Positions 53,560-60,991 of a stretch of DNA of 64,000 nucleotides are shown here, piece after piece. Both the position numbers and the translations under genes were made by a program. Below the pieces are notes generated by a model. The model saw nothing but the letters and a program-made list of their open reading frames with translations, did not search any database and was not told the origin of the DNA. Where the stretch lies: assembly GCF_017353185.1 (NCBI RefSeq), contig NZ_JAFMYV010000016.1, forward strand, positions 1-64,000, written 5' to 3'. How positions within the stretch are numbered: the first letter of the stretch is position 1; the number at the start of each line of letters is the position of its first letter. This stretch comes from Fibrella rubiginis (GTDB lineage: Bacteria; Bacteroidota; Bacteroidia; Cytophagales; Spirosomataceae).

Positions 53560-54510
53560 CTATTCGTTTGTTTGCAAATAAGCTAAAATGGCCTTCTCTA
53601 TTTCTGCATCCCGGTTCTGGGCCGGAGCCGGCTGAAACGACTGTCCCGTTACGGTCTCGTAAAGCTCGATGTAGCGGGTCGAAATCTGGGCTAACCACTC
53701 GTCTGACATGGCAGGTACGGACTGTCCTTCTTTCCCCTGGAACCCGTTTTCCATTAACCATTCCCGCACAAACTCCTTCGAGAGCTGGCGCTGTGGCTCA
53801 TTGGCAGCCAGGCGTTCGGCATACCCGTCGGTGTAAAAATAGCGACTCGAATCAGGCGTATGTACTTCGTCGATCAGATAGATAACGTTACCCACCCGCC
53901 CAAACTCATACTTGGTATCGACCAAAATTAAACCCCGTTGGGCAGCCATCTCGGTTCCCCGTTGGAACAGGGCCAGCGCGTAGTTTTCCAGCTGTACGTA
54001 TTCTTCTTCGCTAACGATGCGTCGCGCCAGGATTTCCTCGCGCGAAATATCTTCGTCGTGGCCTTCGTGGGCTTTGGTGGTGGGCGTCAGGATGGGGTTG
54101 GGCAGCCGGTCGTTTTCGCGCAACCCGTCGGGCAGGGTGATACCACACAGCACTCGCCCACCGGCGCGGTAGGTGCGCCAGGCATGACCCGCCAGGTAGC
54201 CCCGCACCACCATTTCCACGGCATAAGGCTCACACCGAAGGCCCGCGCTCACGGCGGGGTCAGGCACGGCCAGCAGCCAGTTGGGCACAATGTCGGCGGT
54301 GGCGCGGAGGAAATGAGCAGCCGTTTGGTTGAGCACCTGTCCCTTATGCGGCACGGGCCGGGGCAGCACCACGTCAAACGCCGAAATCCGATCCGAGGCT
54401 ACCATCACCAGCCGCGGCCCCGCCGGATGATTGGCAAACGAATATACATCGCGGACTTTCCCCCGGTAAAATCCGGTTTGTCCGGGGAAGGTGAAAGGTT
54501 GGTTGGGCAT
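53560..54510 (-). CDS. purC: SAICAR synthase (phosphoribosylaminoimidazole-succinocarboxamide synthase)
   Basis: Joins CAIR and aspartate in purine synthesis. 316 residues, the longer form. YRGKVRDVYSF and ASDRISAFDVVLP (ATP and phosphate loops), VVRGYLAGHAW, LVDTKYEFG and IDEVHTPDSSRY are present. It is the first of the rnz-STAS group by position, with a 104-bp gap. Confidence 0.95.
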   Translation of the reverse strand: MPNQPFTFPGQTGFYRGKVRDVYSFANHPAGPRLVMVASDRISAFDVVLPRPVPHKGQVLNQTAAHFLRATADIVPNWLLAVPDPAVSAGLRCEPYAVEMVVRGYLAGHAWRTYRAGGRVLCGITLPDGLRENDRLPNPILTPTTKAHEGHDEDISREEILARRIVSEEEYVQLENYALALFQRGTEMAAQRGLILVDTKYEFGRVGNVIYLIDEVHTPDSSRYFYTDGYAERLAANEPQRQLSKEFVREWLMENGFQGKEGQSVPAMSDEWLAQISTRYIELYETVTGQSFQPAPAQNRDAEIEKAILAYLQTNE

Positions 54511-54593
54511 AGAAAAAAGGGCGTCTTTTCAATTGTACGTGTGGAGAAGCTTCACGCTCTGGGCTTCGCCGGCGAAGCACGCACAACTAGTTT

Positions 54594-55769
54594 TCACATT
54601 CGTTCAATAATTATGGCGGAGGCACCACCGCCGCCATTGCAGATGCCTACAGCACCGTAGCGACCCTTTTTTTGGTGCAGCACGTTGGTCAGTGTGGTCA
54701 CGATACGCGCACCCGATGCACCCAGTGGATGACCAATAGACACGGCCCCGCCGAACACATTCATTTTTTCCTGCGGCACGCCCAACACCTCGCTGAATGC
54801 AAGTGGCACCACCGCGAAGGCTTCATTCACTTCGTAAAAATCAATTTGGTCGGCGGTCAGACCTGCCCGTTCCAGCGCCTTGGGTACGGCTTTGGTTGGG
54901 GCGGTGGTGAACCACTGCGGCTCCTGCTCGGCATCGGCAAAGGCCAGAATACGAGCCAGCGGTTGCAGGCCCAACTCAGCGGCTTTGGTGGCACTCATGA
55001 GCACGAGCGCGGCGGCCCCATCGTTGATGGTCGACGCGTTGGCTGCTGTCACGGTTCCGGTTTTGGTAAAGGCTGGTTTTAGGGCCGGAATTTTGTCGTA
55101 AAACACATTTTTGAACTCCTCATCTTCCGACACCATCACCACTCCTTTTTTGCCTGGCACTTCTACCGGCACAATTTCTTCTTTGAAAACCCCCGATTCG
55201 GTGGCGGCTTCCGCACGGCGATACGACTGTACGGCGTAGGCATCCTGCGTTTCGCGGCTGATGTGGTAACGCTCGGCAGTGGCATCGGCAAAGACACCCA
55301 TGGCGCACTCGTCGTAGGCGTCCAGCAAGCCATCTTTGGCCAGACCGTCGACTAGTTCGGCGTTGCCATATTTATAGCCGAAACGGGCTTTGGGCACGTA
55401 ATACGGCACATTCGACATGCTTTCCATACCCCCGGCAACGATTACGTCGGCCAGGCCAAGCTGGATTGTCTGGGCGGCCAGCATAATGGCTTTGGTGCCC
55501 GATGCACAGACTTTGTTGATGGTGGTACAGGGAATATTGGCGGGCAGACCAGCCTTCAGGGCGGCCTGCTTGGCCGGTGCCTGACCCACGTTGGCCGACA
55601 CCACATTACCCATGTACACTTCCTCGACCAGTTCGGGTGCAACACCAGCTTTCGCCAGCGCTCCCTTGATAGCCGCCGCGCCCAAATCGGTGGCCGACAG
55701 CGTAGATAACGTTCCACCAAAACTACCGATAGGTGTGCGCACGGCGGCAATAATAACGACTTCCTGCAT
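54594..55769 (-). CDS. Acetyl-CoA C-acetyltransferase (thiolase)
   Basis: 391 residues. Acyl-accepting C88 in NKVCASGTKA, NEAFAVVPLA, GHPLGASGARI with the catalytic His, and final Cys in ICNGGGGASA. Either condenses two acetyl-CoA or cleaves acetoacetyl-CoA. Located 30 bp after the BatC-like gene. Confidence 0.95.
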   Translation of the reverse strand: MQEVVIIAAVRTPIGSFGGTLSTLSATDLGAAAIKGALAKAGVAPELVEEVYMGNVVSANVGQAPAKQAALKAGLPANIPCTTINKVCASGTKAIMLAAQTIQLGLADVIVAGGMESMSNVPYYVPKARFGYKYGNAELVDGLAKDGLLDAYDECAMGVFADATAERYHISRETQDAYAVQSYRRAEAATESGVFKEEIVPVEVPGKKGVVMVSEDEEFKNVFYDKIPALKPAFTKTGTVTAANASTINDGAAALVLMSATKAAELGLQPLARILAFADAEQEPQWFTTAPTKAVPKALERAGLTADQIDFYEVNEAFAVVPLAFSEVLGVPQEKMNVFGGAVSIGHPLGASGARIVTTLTNVLHQKKGRYGAVGICNGGGGASAIIIERM

Positions 55770-55799
55770 ACTAGATGATTACTGTTTGTTGATGACTAT

Positions 55800-56534
55800 T
55801 TACCAGCGTCCGGCCGTTCCGGCGCTGCTGCGATGAAGCTGCCGCCGACGAGCCAAGGCGTAAGGGAGGTCGTCGTTTTGTAGGGCGTCGAGCAACCGAC
55901 GAGCCTGTTCTTCGGTCATGTTCACGTTCCGAAATGGATTCAGCTTTGCCTGTTGCTGTTCCGTCTTTTCCACCTGCTGCGACACCTCCTGTTGGGCTGT
56001 AGCTGCTTTTTTTTGAGGTTTCGGCTGCCGTTTTTTACCCGAATAGCGTGGTTTTAGCCACTCATAATTCAGGCGGGCGGCCTTATTCTCCGGGTCGCTG
56101 AGCAGGGCCCGCTGAAACTGCGAAAGGGCCGTGGCCGTGTCGCGGCGGTAACAGGCAAGCACGCCCAGTTGGGCCGACGCGATGCTGAAAACAGCGGGTG
56201 TCACCGAGCCACTGACTAACCCATAATGGTAGGAAGCGGGCCGGAACCGATGCAGCCGGAAATACATGTGAGCCACGGCCAGGTGTTCAACTGCCGACAC
56301 AGGTTGTCCGGTTTCGAGTACCGTCCGAAACTGCGCCAGCGCCTGCTCATACCGCCCCTGACGATAGGCGATGTTGGCCTGCTTGCGCGCCTGATTACGC
56401 CGCGAAATCAAGCCCAGCTTCGACTCGGCCAGGAACGTACCACTCAGCACACTGTCGCCCACAACGGCACTCCCCAGTGAAGGAAGCAGGACGAAAAACA
56501 GGGCTAGGCGAACGAGAAGGACCATACTGGCCAA
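55800..56534 (-). CDS. TPR protein, BatC-like
   Basis: 244 residues. Signal peptide, two TPR units (QANIAYRQGRYEQALAQF, and ATALSQFQRALLSDPENKAA), then a basic/Gln-rich linker, ending in NPFRNVNMTEEQARRLLDAL. The last motif recurs in BatC/BatE proteins of aerotolerance operons. It follows the BatB-like gene after 21 bp. Confidence 0.8.
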   Translation of the reverse strand: MASMVLLVRLALFFVLLPSLGSAVVGDSVLSGTFLAESKLGLISRRNQARKQANIAYRQGRYEQALAQFRTVLETGQPVSAVEHLAVAHMYFRLHRFRPASYHYGLVSGSVTPAVFSIASAQLGVLACYRRDTATALSQFQRALLSDPENKAARLNYEWLKPRYSGKKRQPKPQKKAATAQQEVSQQVEKTEQQQAKLNPFRNVNMTEEQARRLLDALQNDDLPYALARRRQLHRSSAGTAGRW

Positions 56535-56555
56535 AATTACGGAAAAAGGGTGAGG

Positions 56556-57506
56556 CTACAGCCGAAATGTACGCACGGTGATGAGCACGTCGAGGGCAAT
56601 GAGCACCAATGCCACGCCCAGAAAATAGTAGTACTTATTGGTCGAAACTGCCAGTCGCCGTTGGTCGATGGTGCGGCCCGGCAAGGATCGCAGTGCCGAT
56701 GCCACCTGATCGGCCACGCCGTCGGTGCCATCGAAATAATAGCCCGGCGTGTTCCGAACCAGCGCACGCAGCCAGTCGCGGTTGAGGCGGGTATGGGCAA
56801 TTTGTCCCTGCTCGTCTTTAACGTAAGCGCTACCTTCGCGTATAGGTCCACCGGCGTCGGTACCCATACCAACAGCCAGCAGCGCGACGCCGTATTGCCT
56901 GAACTGAGTGAGCATCGTTGGCGCACAGGGGCCAAAGTTTTCGCCATCGCTCACCAGCACCACCGCCTGCGTATGGGTTTGCGTGGTCGAGTCGGTCAGC
57001 AATTTCTGTCGGGCCAGTTCAAGAGCAGCGCAAAGGCTGCTGCCACCCGTTGGTTCGGCCTGAACAGCCCGCAACAACTGACCGAGGGCGGCACGGTCGG
57101 TGGTGAGCGGCGAGAGCAAAAACGCATCGTCCGACACCAGTATAAGGCCAAAACGGTCTCTGGACAGCGAATCGAGCAGTTGCCCAACGGCGAATTTTGC
57201 CCGCTCGAGCCGGGTAGGGGCCACGTCAGCGGCATCCATCGACCGCGACACATCGAGCACCACAAATACGTCGCGTCCCTGCGCGGAGACGCTGTGCGTC
57301 GTTTCGCCGAAGAGCGGACCGAGCAGGGCAATGAGCAACATGGCCAGCGCACCGGAACGCAGCACAAATTTGGGTACCACAGCCCAGGGAGTCACGTTCA
57401 GCAGCCTCGCCAGTCGAAACGAACGCACGAAATAATAGACATAGAGCAAGCCAAACACGCCCACGATACCCCACTCTGTCGACGAAAATGGATATAACCA
57501 GCTCAT
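56556..57506 (-). CDS. von Willebrand A protein, BatB-like
   Basis: 316 residues. Two N-terminal transmembrane helices, a VWA domain with the MIDAS motif DVSRSMD and VSDGENFG, and one C-terminal helix (YYYFLGVALVLIALDVLITV). Typical of BatA/BatB. The usual MoxR, DUF58, BatA and BatD genes are missing on both sides, so the bat operon is split here. Confidence 0.87.
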   Translation of the reverse strand: MSWLYPFSSTEWGIVGVFGLLYVYYFVRSFRLARLLNVTPWAVVPKFVLRSGALAMLLIALLGPLFGETTHSVSAQGRDVFVVLDVSRSMDAADVAPTRLERAKFAVGQLLDSLSRDRFGLILVSDDAFLLSPLTTDRAALGQLLRAVQAEPTGGSSLCAALELARQKLLTDSTTQTHTQAVVLVSDGENFGPCAPTMLTQFRQYGVALLAVGMGTDAGGPIREGSAYVKDEQGQIAHTRLNRDWLRALVRNTPGYYFDGTDGVADQVASALRSLPGRTIDQRRLAVSTNKYYYFLGVALVLIALDVLITVRTFRL

Positions 57507-57643
57507 TCGTTCTTTTTTTGCACAACCTGATTTTGGCTATTAGCTTACTCAGTGCCAACCCTTTGACGTTTTTTTGCCACCAAAACAGCCAGCCTGTGTT
57601 GTTGCGAAAATAGGTCAATGCAAAAGAAAAACGGCTTTTTGGG

Positions 57644-57674
57644 TTGCGTGGTGCTGTAAGGCATCCTATATTTG
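57644..57674 (+). promoter_or_regulatory. Promoter for the tRNA cluster
   Basis: TTG at 57644-57646, 20 bp, then TATATTTG at 57667-57674. Good match to the -33/-7 spacing of Bacteroidota promoters, 39 bp before tRNA-Ser. Confidence 0.72.
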
Positions 57675-57713
57675 CACCCTAATCAAACGGAAACGGGCGA
57701 TTATCAGCCGAGT

Positions 57714-57803
57714 GGAGAGATGGGTGAGTGGCTGAAACCAGCAGTTTGCTAAACTGCCGTACCCGCAAGGGTACCGCGGGTTCGAATCCCGCTCTCTCCG
57801 CCA
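57714..57803 (+). tRNA. tRNA-Ser(GCU)
   Basis: Complete class II cloverleaf: acceptor GGAGAGA/TCTCTCC, anticodon arm GCAGT-TTGCTAA-ACTGC with anticodon GCT, long variable arm TACCCGCAAGGGTA, T arm GCGGG-TTCGAAT-CCCGC, discriminator G and encoded CCA. Confidence 0.97.
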
Positions 57804-57849
57804 CAGTGTAAGTGCCCGTTTTTTTAGTTAGTAGCGTAAATTTGTTTTT

Positions 57850-57926
57850 CGGGGTGTAGCGTAGCCCGGTATCGCGCCTGCTTTGGGAGCAGGAGGTCGT
57901 AGGTTCGAATCCTGCCACCCCGACCA
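57850..57926 (+). tRNA. tRNA-Pro(UGG)
   Basis: Cloverleaf: CGGGGTG/CACCCCG acceptor, anticodon arm CCTGC-TTTGGGA-GCAGG with anticodon TGG, T arm TAGG-TTCGAAT-CCTG, discriminator A, encoded CCA. Confidence 0.97.
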
Positions 57927-58009
57927 AAATGAGTTTAAAGTTTAACGTCTAAGGTTTGATGTTTTTCCCGAAACGTCAAACATTAAGCTTGAAACTTTAA
58001 GCTCATTTT
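57926..58009. repeat. Heptamer-arm inverted repeat, TTTAAAG type, between two tRNA genes
   Basis: Units TTTAAAG, TTTAACG, TCTAAGG, TTTGATG against an imperfect reverse complement, short loop. It ends 4 bp before tRNA-Arg and would separate it from tRNA-Pro if it terminates transcription. Confidence 0.8.
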
Positions 58010-58013
58010 TTTT

Positions 58014-58370
58014 GGTCCCGTAGCTCAGTTGGATAGAGCATCTTCCTTTAAGTTAGGAGCCATTGGTTTGGAAACGGCCAATGGGATGTTGTCAAATTCG
58101 GCGAACCCTTCCTGTTTTGCATGTCGGATACAGTGACAATTTGCTTGTAGGCTTACGAGCAGGTTTTCATTACAAAACGAGAGCAGACAGATGGTAACGC
58201 CGAGCCAAGCCCGAAAGGGAAGGTGTAGAGACTCGACGGCAACTACCTAAATCTGAATTGGTAAGGTAAAGACAGAGTCCAGACCCCAAAGTAACGTATA
58301 TCGTTATGCAATGAAAATTGTAGTGGGTAAGCTAAGAAGGCGGTCGTTGGTTCGAATCCAACCGGGATCA
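58014..58370 (+). tRNA. tRNA-Arg(UCU) split by a group I intron
   Basis: Exon 1 is 58014-58048 and exon 2 is 58332-58370. Joined, they give a 74-nt cloverleaf: acceptor GGTCCCG/CGGGATC, D arm GCTC/GAGC, anticodon stem TCTTC/GAAGG, loop CTTCTAA with anticodon TCT, T arm GTTGG-TTCGAAT-CCAAC, discriminator A. CCA is not encoded, unlike in the two tRNAs upstream. Without splicing neither exon makes a tRNA, so AGA/AGG reading by this gene depends on the intron being removed. Confidence 0.9.
58049..58331 (+). other. Group I intron (IC3-like), 283 nt, no ORF
   Basis: Inserted between U34 and C35 of the anticodon. Hallmarks: 5' exon ends in U, intron ends in G; guide-like GGAGCC at 58056-58061 that can pair with the exon CUU including a U-G at the splice site; P-like TCAAATTCGGCGAACCC (58092-58108); Q-like AACGCCGAGCCAAGC (58196-58210); R-like TGTAGAGACTCGACGGC (58224-58240); S-like AAAGACAGAGTCC (58268-58280). 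These match, from memory, the cyanobacterial tRNA-Leu(UAA) intron class. Exact ends are deduced from the cloverleaf. Confidence 0.9.
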
Positions 58371-58383
58371 CATTTTGTACTAT

Positions 58384-58440
58384 TAGGCTAATCATGATTT
58401 GAGACGACATGCTCAAAATCAACAGATTAGCCTTTTTTTA
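58384..58440 (+). terminator. Intrinsic terminator after tRNA-Arg
   Basis: AGGCTAATC pairs with GATTAGCCT, with a small inner hairpin TGAG/CTCA, then TTTTTTT. The remaining gap to 58734 shows no gene or structure. Confidence 0.82.
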
Positions 58441-58734
58441 TGATTCAGAACCGGAAAAGATTCATAAAGTAAAACGTTAATCAACTGACGCGGTTTATTG
58501 TATCTCCGGATAAAAGCGAATTAACTTTCACTGACTGTAAAAAACGCATAGGTAGCCGACATTAAATGTCTGCTTAAAGCCCCCGTGTCCACGCTCGTTA
58601 TTACCGTGTATTGCTACAATAGTCAGTAGTTAGTTCATTCGATGGAACAGTGGGGGTTGTCAGATTCGTATGAATCTAGCTTAGGGGCAATTGCGTTTGT
58701 ATTCGTTTACTGAACGCTTTAACCACTTAGTTGT

Positions 58735-59304
58735 ATGAATCTTTTCGTCAATTTATTTGATCGTTTCGACCGCCTTGATACGCGTATGAATCATTGGCTG
58801 GTCGCCCATAGTATCCCCTTGCTCCGTATCGGAATGGGCATCGTCTTTTTGGTTTTTGGTGCCTTAAAGTTTTTTCCGGGCATTAGCCCCATCGAAGATT
58901 TAGCCACCCGTACCACCCAAGTACTTACGTTTGGCATCTTGTCAGGTCATAGTGCCATGAATTTTGTTGCTGGGCTTGAATGCCTCATCGGGCTTAGTTT
59001 TCTGACGGGCCGGTTCTTACGGGTCGGCGTCTGGCTGATGGCGGCTCAAATGATCGGGGCTATGTCTCCGCTGGTATTGTTTCCCTATGAATTGTTTCAT
59101 AGTCCTTTTCCAGCCCCAACTCTAGCTGCCCAGTATATCATTAAAGATATTATTTTGGTGGCAGCGGGTATGGTTATTGCTTCCACCTGGACGGGTGCCC
59201 GAATTGTCGCTGAACCGAAGAGTTTCCGCAATTCTCTAGGTAAGCCAGTGCCTAAAGTGCAGCGTAGTTTACAGCCTTCGCTTCAAGATCAGACGACCTA
59301 CTGA
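58735..59304 (+). CDS. DoxX-family membrane protein
   Basis: 189 residues with four transmembrane helices (IPLLRIGMGIVFLVFGALKFFPG, FVAGLECLIGLSFLTG, MAAQMIGAMSPLVLF, YIIKDIILVAAGMVI). The RIGMGIVFLVFGALKF and ECLIGLSFLTGRF motifs fit DoxX/DUF417-type proteins. Function unknown. Base composition is slightly AT-richer than its surroundings. Confidence 0.85.
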   Translation: MNLFVNLFDRFDRLDTRMNHWLVAHSIPLLRIGMGIVFLVFGALKFFPGISPIEDLATRTTQVLTFGILSGHSAMNFVAGLECLIGLSFLTGRFLRVGVWLMAAQMIGAMSPLVLFPYELFHSPFPAPTLAAQYIIKDIILVAAGMVIASTWTGARIVAEPKSFRNSLGKPVPKVQRSLQPSLQDQTTY

Positions 59305-59395
59305 AACGGCATTAGTAGTCCGGCTCCGGCAAGAAGACAAAGATGCCTTTCACAATCTCTTTGGCTATTATCGAAAGGAATTGCCTTGGCTAATT
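59303..59395 (+). pseudogene. Fragment of an ECF sigma-factor-like gene
   Basis: The frame starting at 59303 reads ETALVVRLRQEDKDAFHNLF then GYYRKELPWLIQR, which resembles region 1.2/2.1 of ECF sigma factors of this phylum. It has no start codon, overlaps the DoxX stop, and loses similarity after about 31 codons, so it would be a dead remnant. Based on pattern recognition only. Confidence 0.45.
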
Positions 59396-59567
59396 CAGCG
59401 ACGGTCTGCCGTTGCGGTTAACTACGCTTCACTATCAGACATTCCGTCAACCATATTGTCATCCGCGTTTTATTGTTCTTTAAAATGCTGATTAACATAT
59501 AGTTAATCAGACAGATTATGATCTAACCAGGATCACCTTATGAGGTAACCACCTAATCTGATATCAG

Positions 59568-59601
59568 CAGAAAAGCCACCTTGAGAAAGGTGGCTTTTCT
59601 G
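59568..59601. terminator. Bidirectional intrinsic terminator
   Basis: CAGAAAAGCCACCTT with its perfect reverse complement around a 4-nt loop. A and T runs flank the stem on both sides. It lies before the convergent TPR gene. Confidence 0.9.
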
Positions 59602-59616
59602 TTGATTGTCTATTAT

Positions 59617-60177
59617 TTAACGCCGCTTGCTTACGGTTTGGGGACGGGTGAAGGGCGGTTGTCGTAGGAGTTGAAAGGCATCTTCGTCGCCCAGCATAAC
59701 CGCCCGACGCAGGTCGTTTTCGGCCTGGCTAATTTGCCGGAGTTCAATGCGGGCGCGGGCACGCCACCGGTAGGCATCGGGGCGTTCATCGCGGATATGC
59801 CAAACGGCTTTGTCAAACTCGCGGAAAGCTTCTGTATACTGCTCCGTTTTATAGAACGCCATCCCCCGGTCGAGGTAACAGTCGGCGATGGTGTTGTCAC
59901 GGTTGAGGGCCTGGGTAAGGTCGTAGATGGCCGAGTAATGGTTGTCAAGCAACAACTGGCATTTCCCCCGGAAGGCATACGCCACCGCCGAATTCGGGTG
60001 TTGTTTGACCGCGTCGTTGAAATAGTCAAAGGCCTCATTAATCTGCCGGGCTTTGATCTGCTGAATACCTGTCTGAAACCGACGGGTGTCTTTATCCGTC
60101 GCCGTCTCGTGATCGATCAGGTAATAGCGGAGAACCAGATAGATAACAAACAGGAATCCCAGTGCTGCGACTTCCAT
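59617..60177 (-). CDS. Membrane-anchored TPR protein
   Basis: 186 residues. One N-terminal transmembrane helix (ALGFLFVIYLVLRYYLI) and three to four TPR units (AFDYFNDAVKQHPNSAVAYA, AIYDLTQALNRDNTIADCYL, AFREFDKAVWHIRDERPDAY). Scaffold function unknown. Confidence 0.82.
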   Translation of the reverse strand: MEVAALGFLFVIYLVLRYYLIDHETATDKDTRRFQTGIQQIKARQINEAFDYFNDAVKQHPNSAVAYAFRGKCQLLLDNHYSAIYDLTQALNRDNTIADCYLDRGMAFYKTEQYTEAFREFDKAVWHIRDERPDAYRWRARARIELRQISQAENDLRRAVMLGDEDAFQLLRQPPFTRPQTVSKRR

Positions 60178-60245
60178 ACCGTTGACTCGTCGTTTTTGAG
60201 AAGGCTAATTTACGAATTTCGATCCAACCGAACTGCCATTGGCTA

Positions 60246-60611
60246 CTATTCGGCGGGCGAGTGGCTAAGCAAAAGGCGAGTGGCTTTGGGTAACCCGCTC
60301 ACCACCAGTTCATACGAATGGTCGATCAGTTCACGGATCATAGCATCACGCAGGGAGCCATTGATGGTAACGGTGTTCCAATGGCGCTTGTTCATGTGGA
60401 AAGCCGCCTCAATGGCATCGTGCTCTTCGCGCAGTTCGGCGGCCCGCTCGGGGTCGCACTTCAGGCTAACCCGCACCGGACGAGTGTCTATATCACTGAG
60501 CGCAAACATTTTACCCGCCACTTTAAACACCAGTGTCGTTTCGTCGAACGGCGTCGACTCAGTTGTGGCGGGTTTGCCCAGGCAATAGGTTCGCAGTTCG
60601 TCGAAGGTCAT
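60246..60611 (-). CDS. MmcQ/YjbR-family protein
   Basis: 121 residues from MTFDELRTYC. CyaY-like fold with FKVAGKMFALSDID, SLKCDPERAAELRE and NKRHWNTVTING, standard for MmcQ/YjbR. Proposed DNA-binding. Its ATG overlaps the stop of the DUF6728-like gene by 4 bp, so translation is probably coupled. Confidence 0.9.
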   Translation of the reverse strand: MTFDELRTYCLGKPATTESTPFDETTLVFKVAGKMFALSDIDTRPVRVSLKCDPERAAELREEHDAIEAAFHMNKRHWNTVTINGSLRDAMIRELIDHSYELVVSGLPKATRLLLSHSPAE

Positions 60612-60796
60612 CGAACAAAGGCTCGGTAGATCATCACCAGTACGCAAATGAGGAACATAACGATCGAAATACGATTGATTCCGTGCATCATGCGCAGGTT
60701 CACGTTGGAGGGCTTGCTGGGGTCTGGCTTACGAAACACGTTCAGGAAGTAGCTGAACACAGGCCCAATTTTGAAATAATCGGCTAAACGGCTCAC
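60608..60796 (-). CDS. DUF6728-like small membrane protein
   Basis: 62 residues. One transmembrane helix (ISIVMFLICVLVMIYRAF) after a basic segment FRKPDPSKPSNVNLRMMHGI. Small proteins of this pattern are common in Bacteroidota; function unknown. Confidence 0.8.
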   Translation of the reverse strand: MSRLADYFKIGPVFSYFLNVFRKPDPSKPSNVNLRMMHGINRISIVMFLICVLVMIYRAFVR

Positions 60797-60823
60797 AATA
60801 AAGTTGTTTTGACGTGTGATGAA

Positions 60824-60924
60824 GGGCGTTTAAGGTCTAATGGTCAATGTCCAACGTTGTGCCGATCTTGGCTTACGCCTTCATAGTCCTGCGTTGGACA
60901 TTGACCATTAGACCTTAAACGCCC
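60824..60924. repeat. Perfect 33-bp heptamer-arm inverted repeat
   Basis: Arms 60824-60856 and 60892-60924: units TTTAAGG, TCTAATG, GTCAATG, TCCAACG. The 35-nt loop contains GGCTTACGCC, the core seen in related elements but here single-sided. Confidence 0.95.
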
Positions 60925-60991
60925 TCCTATCATATAGCCATTTTTGCCCCGAAAAGGTTTACCAAACGGCCTGTATTTGACCTCTTTTTCA

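Noticed and set aside
57679..57927. Minus-strand ORF with GFEPTTS and AGFEPAV motifs
   Set aside because: It is the antisense translation of tRNA-Ser and tRNA-Pro (T-loop TTCGAAT gives FE-containing peptides). This is a well-known false protein.
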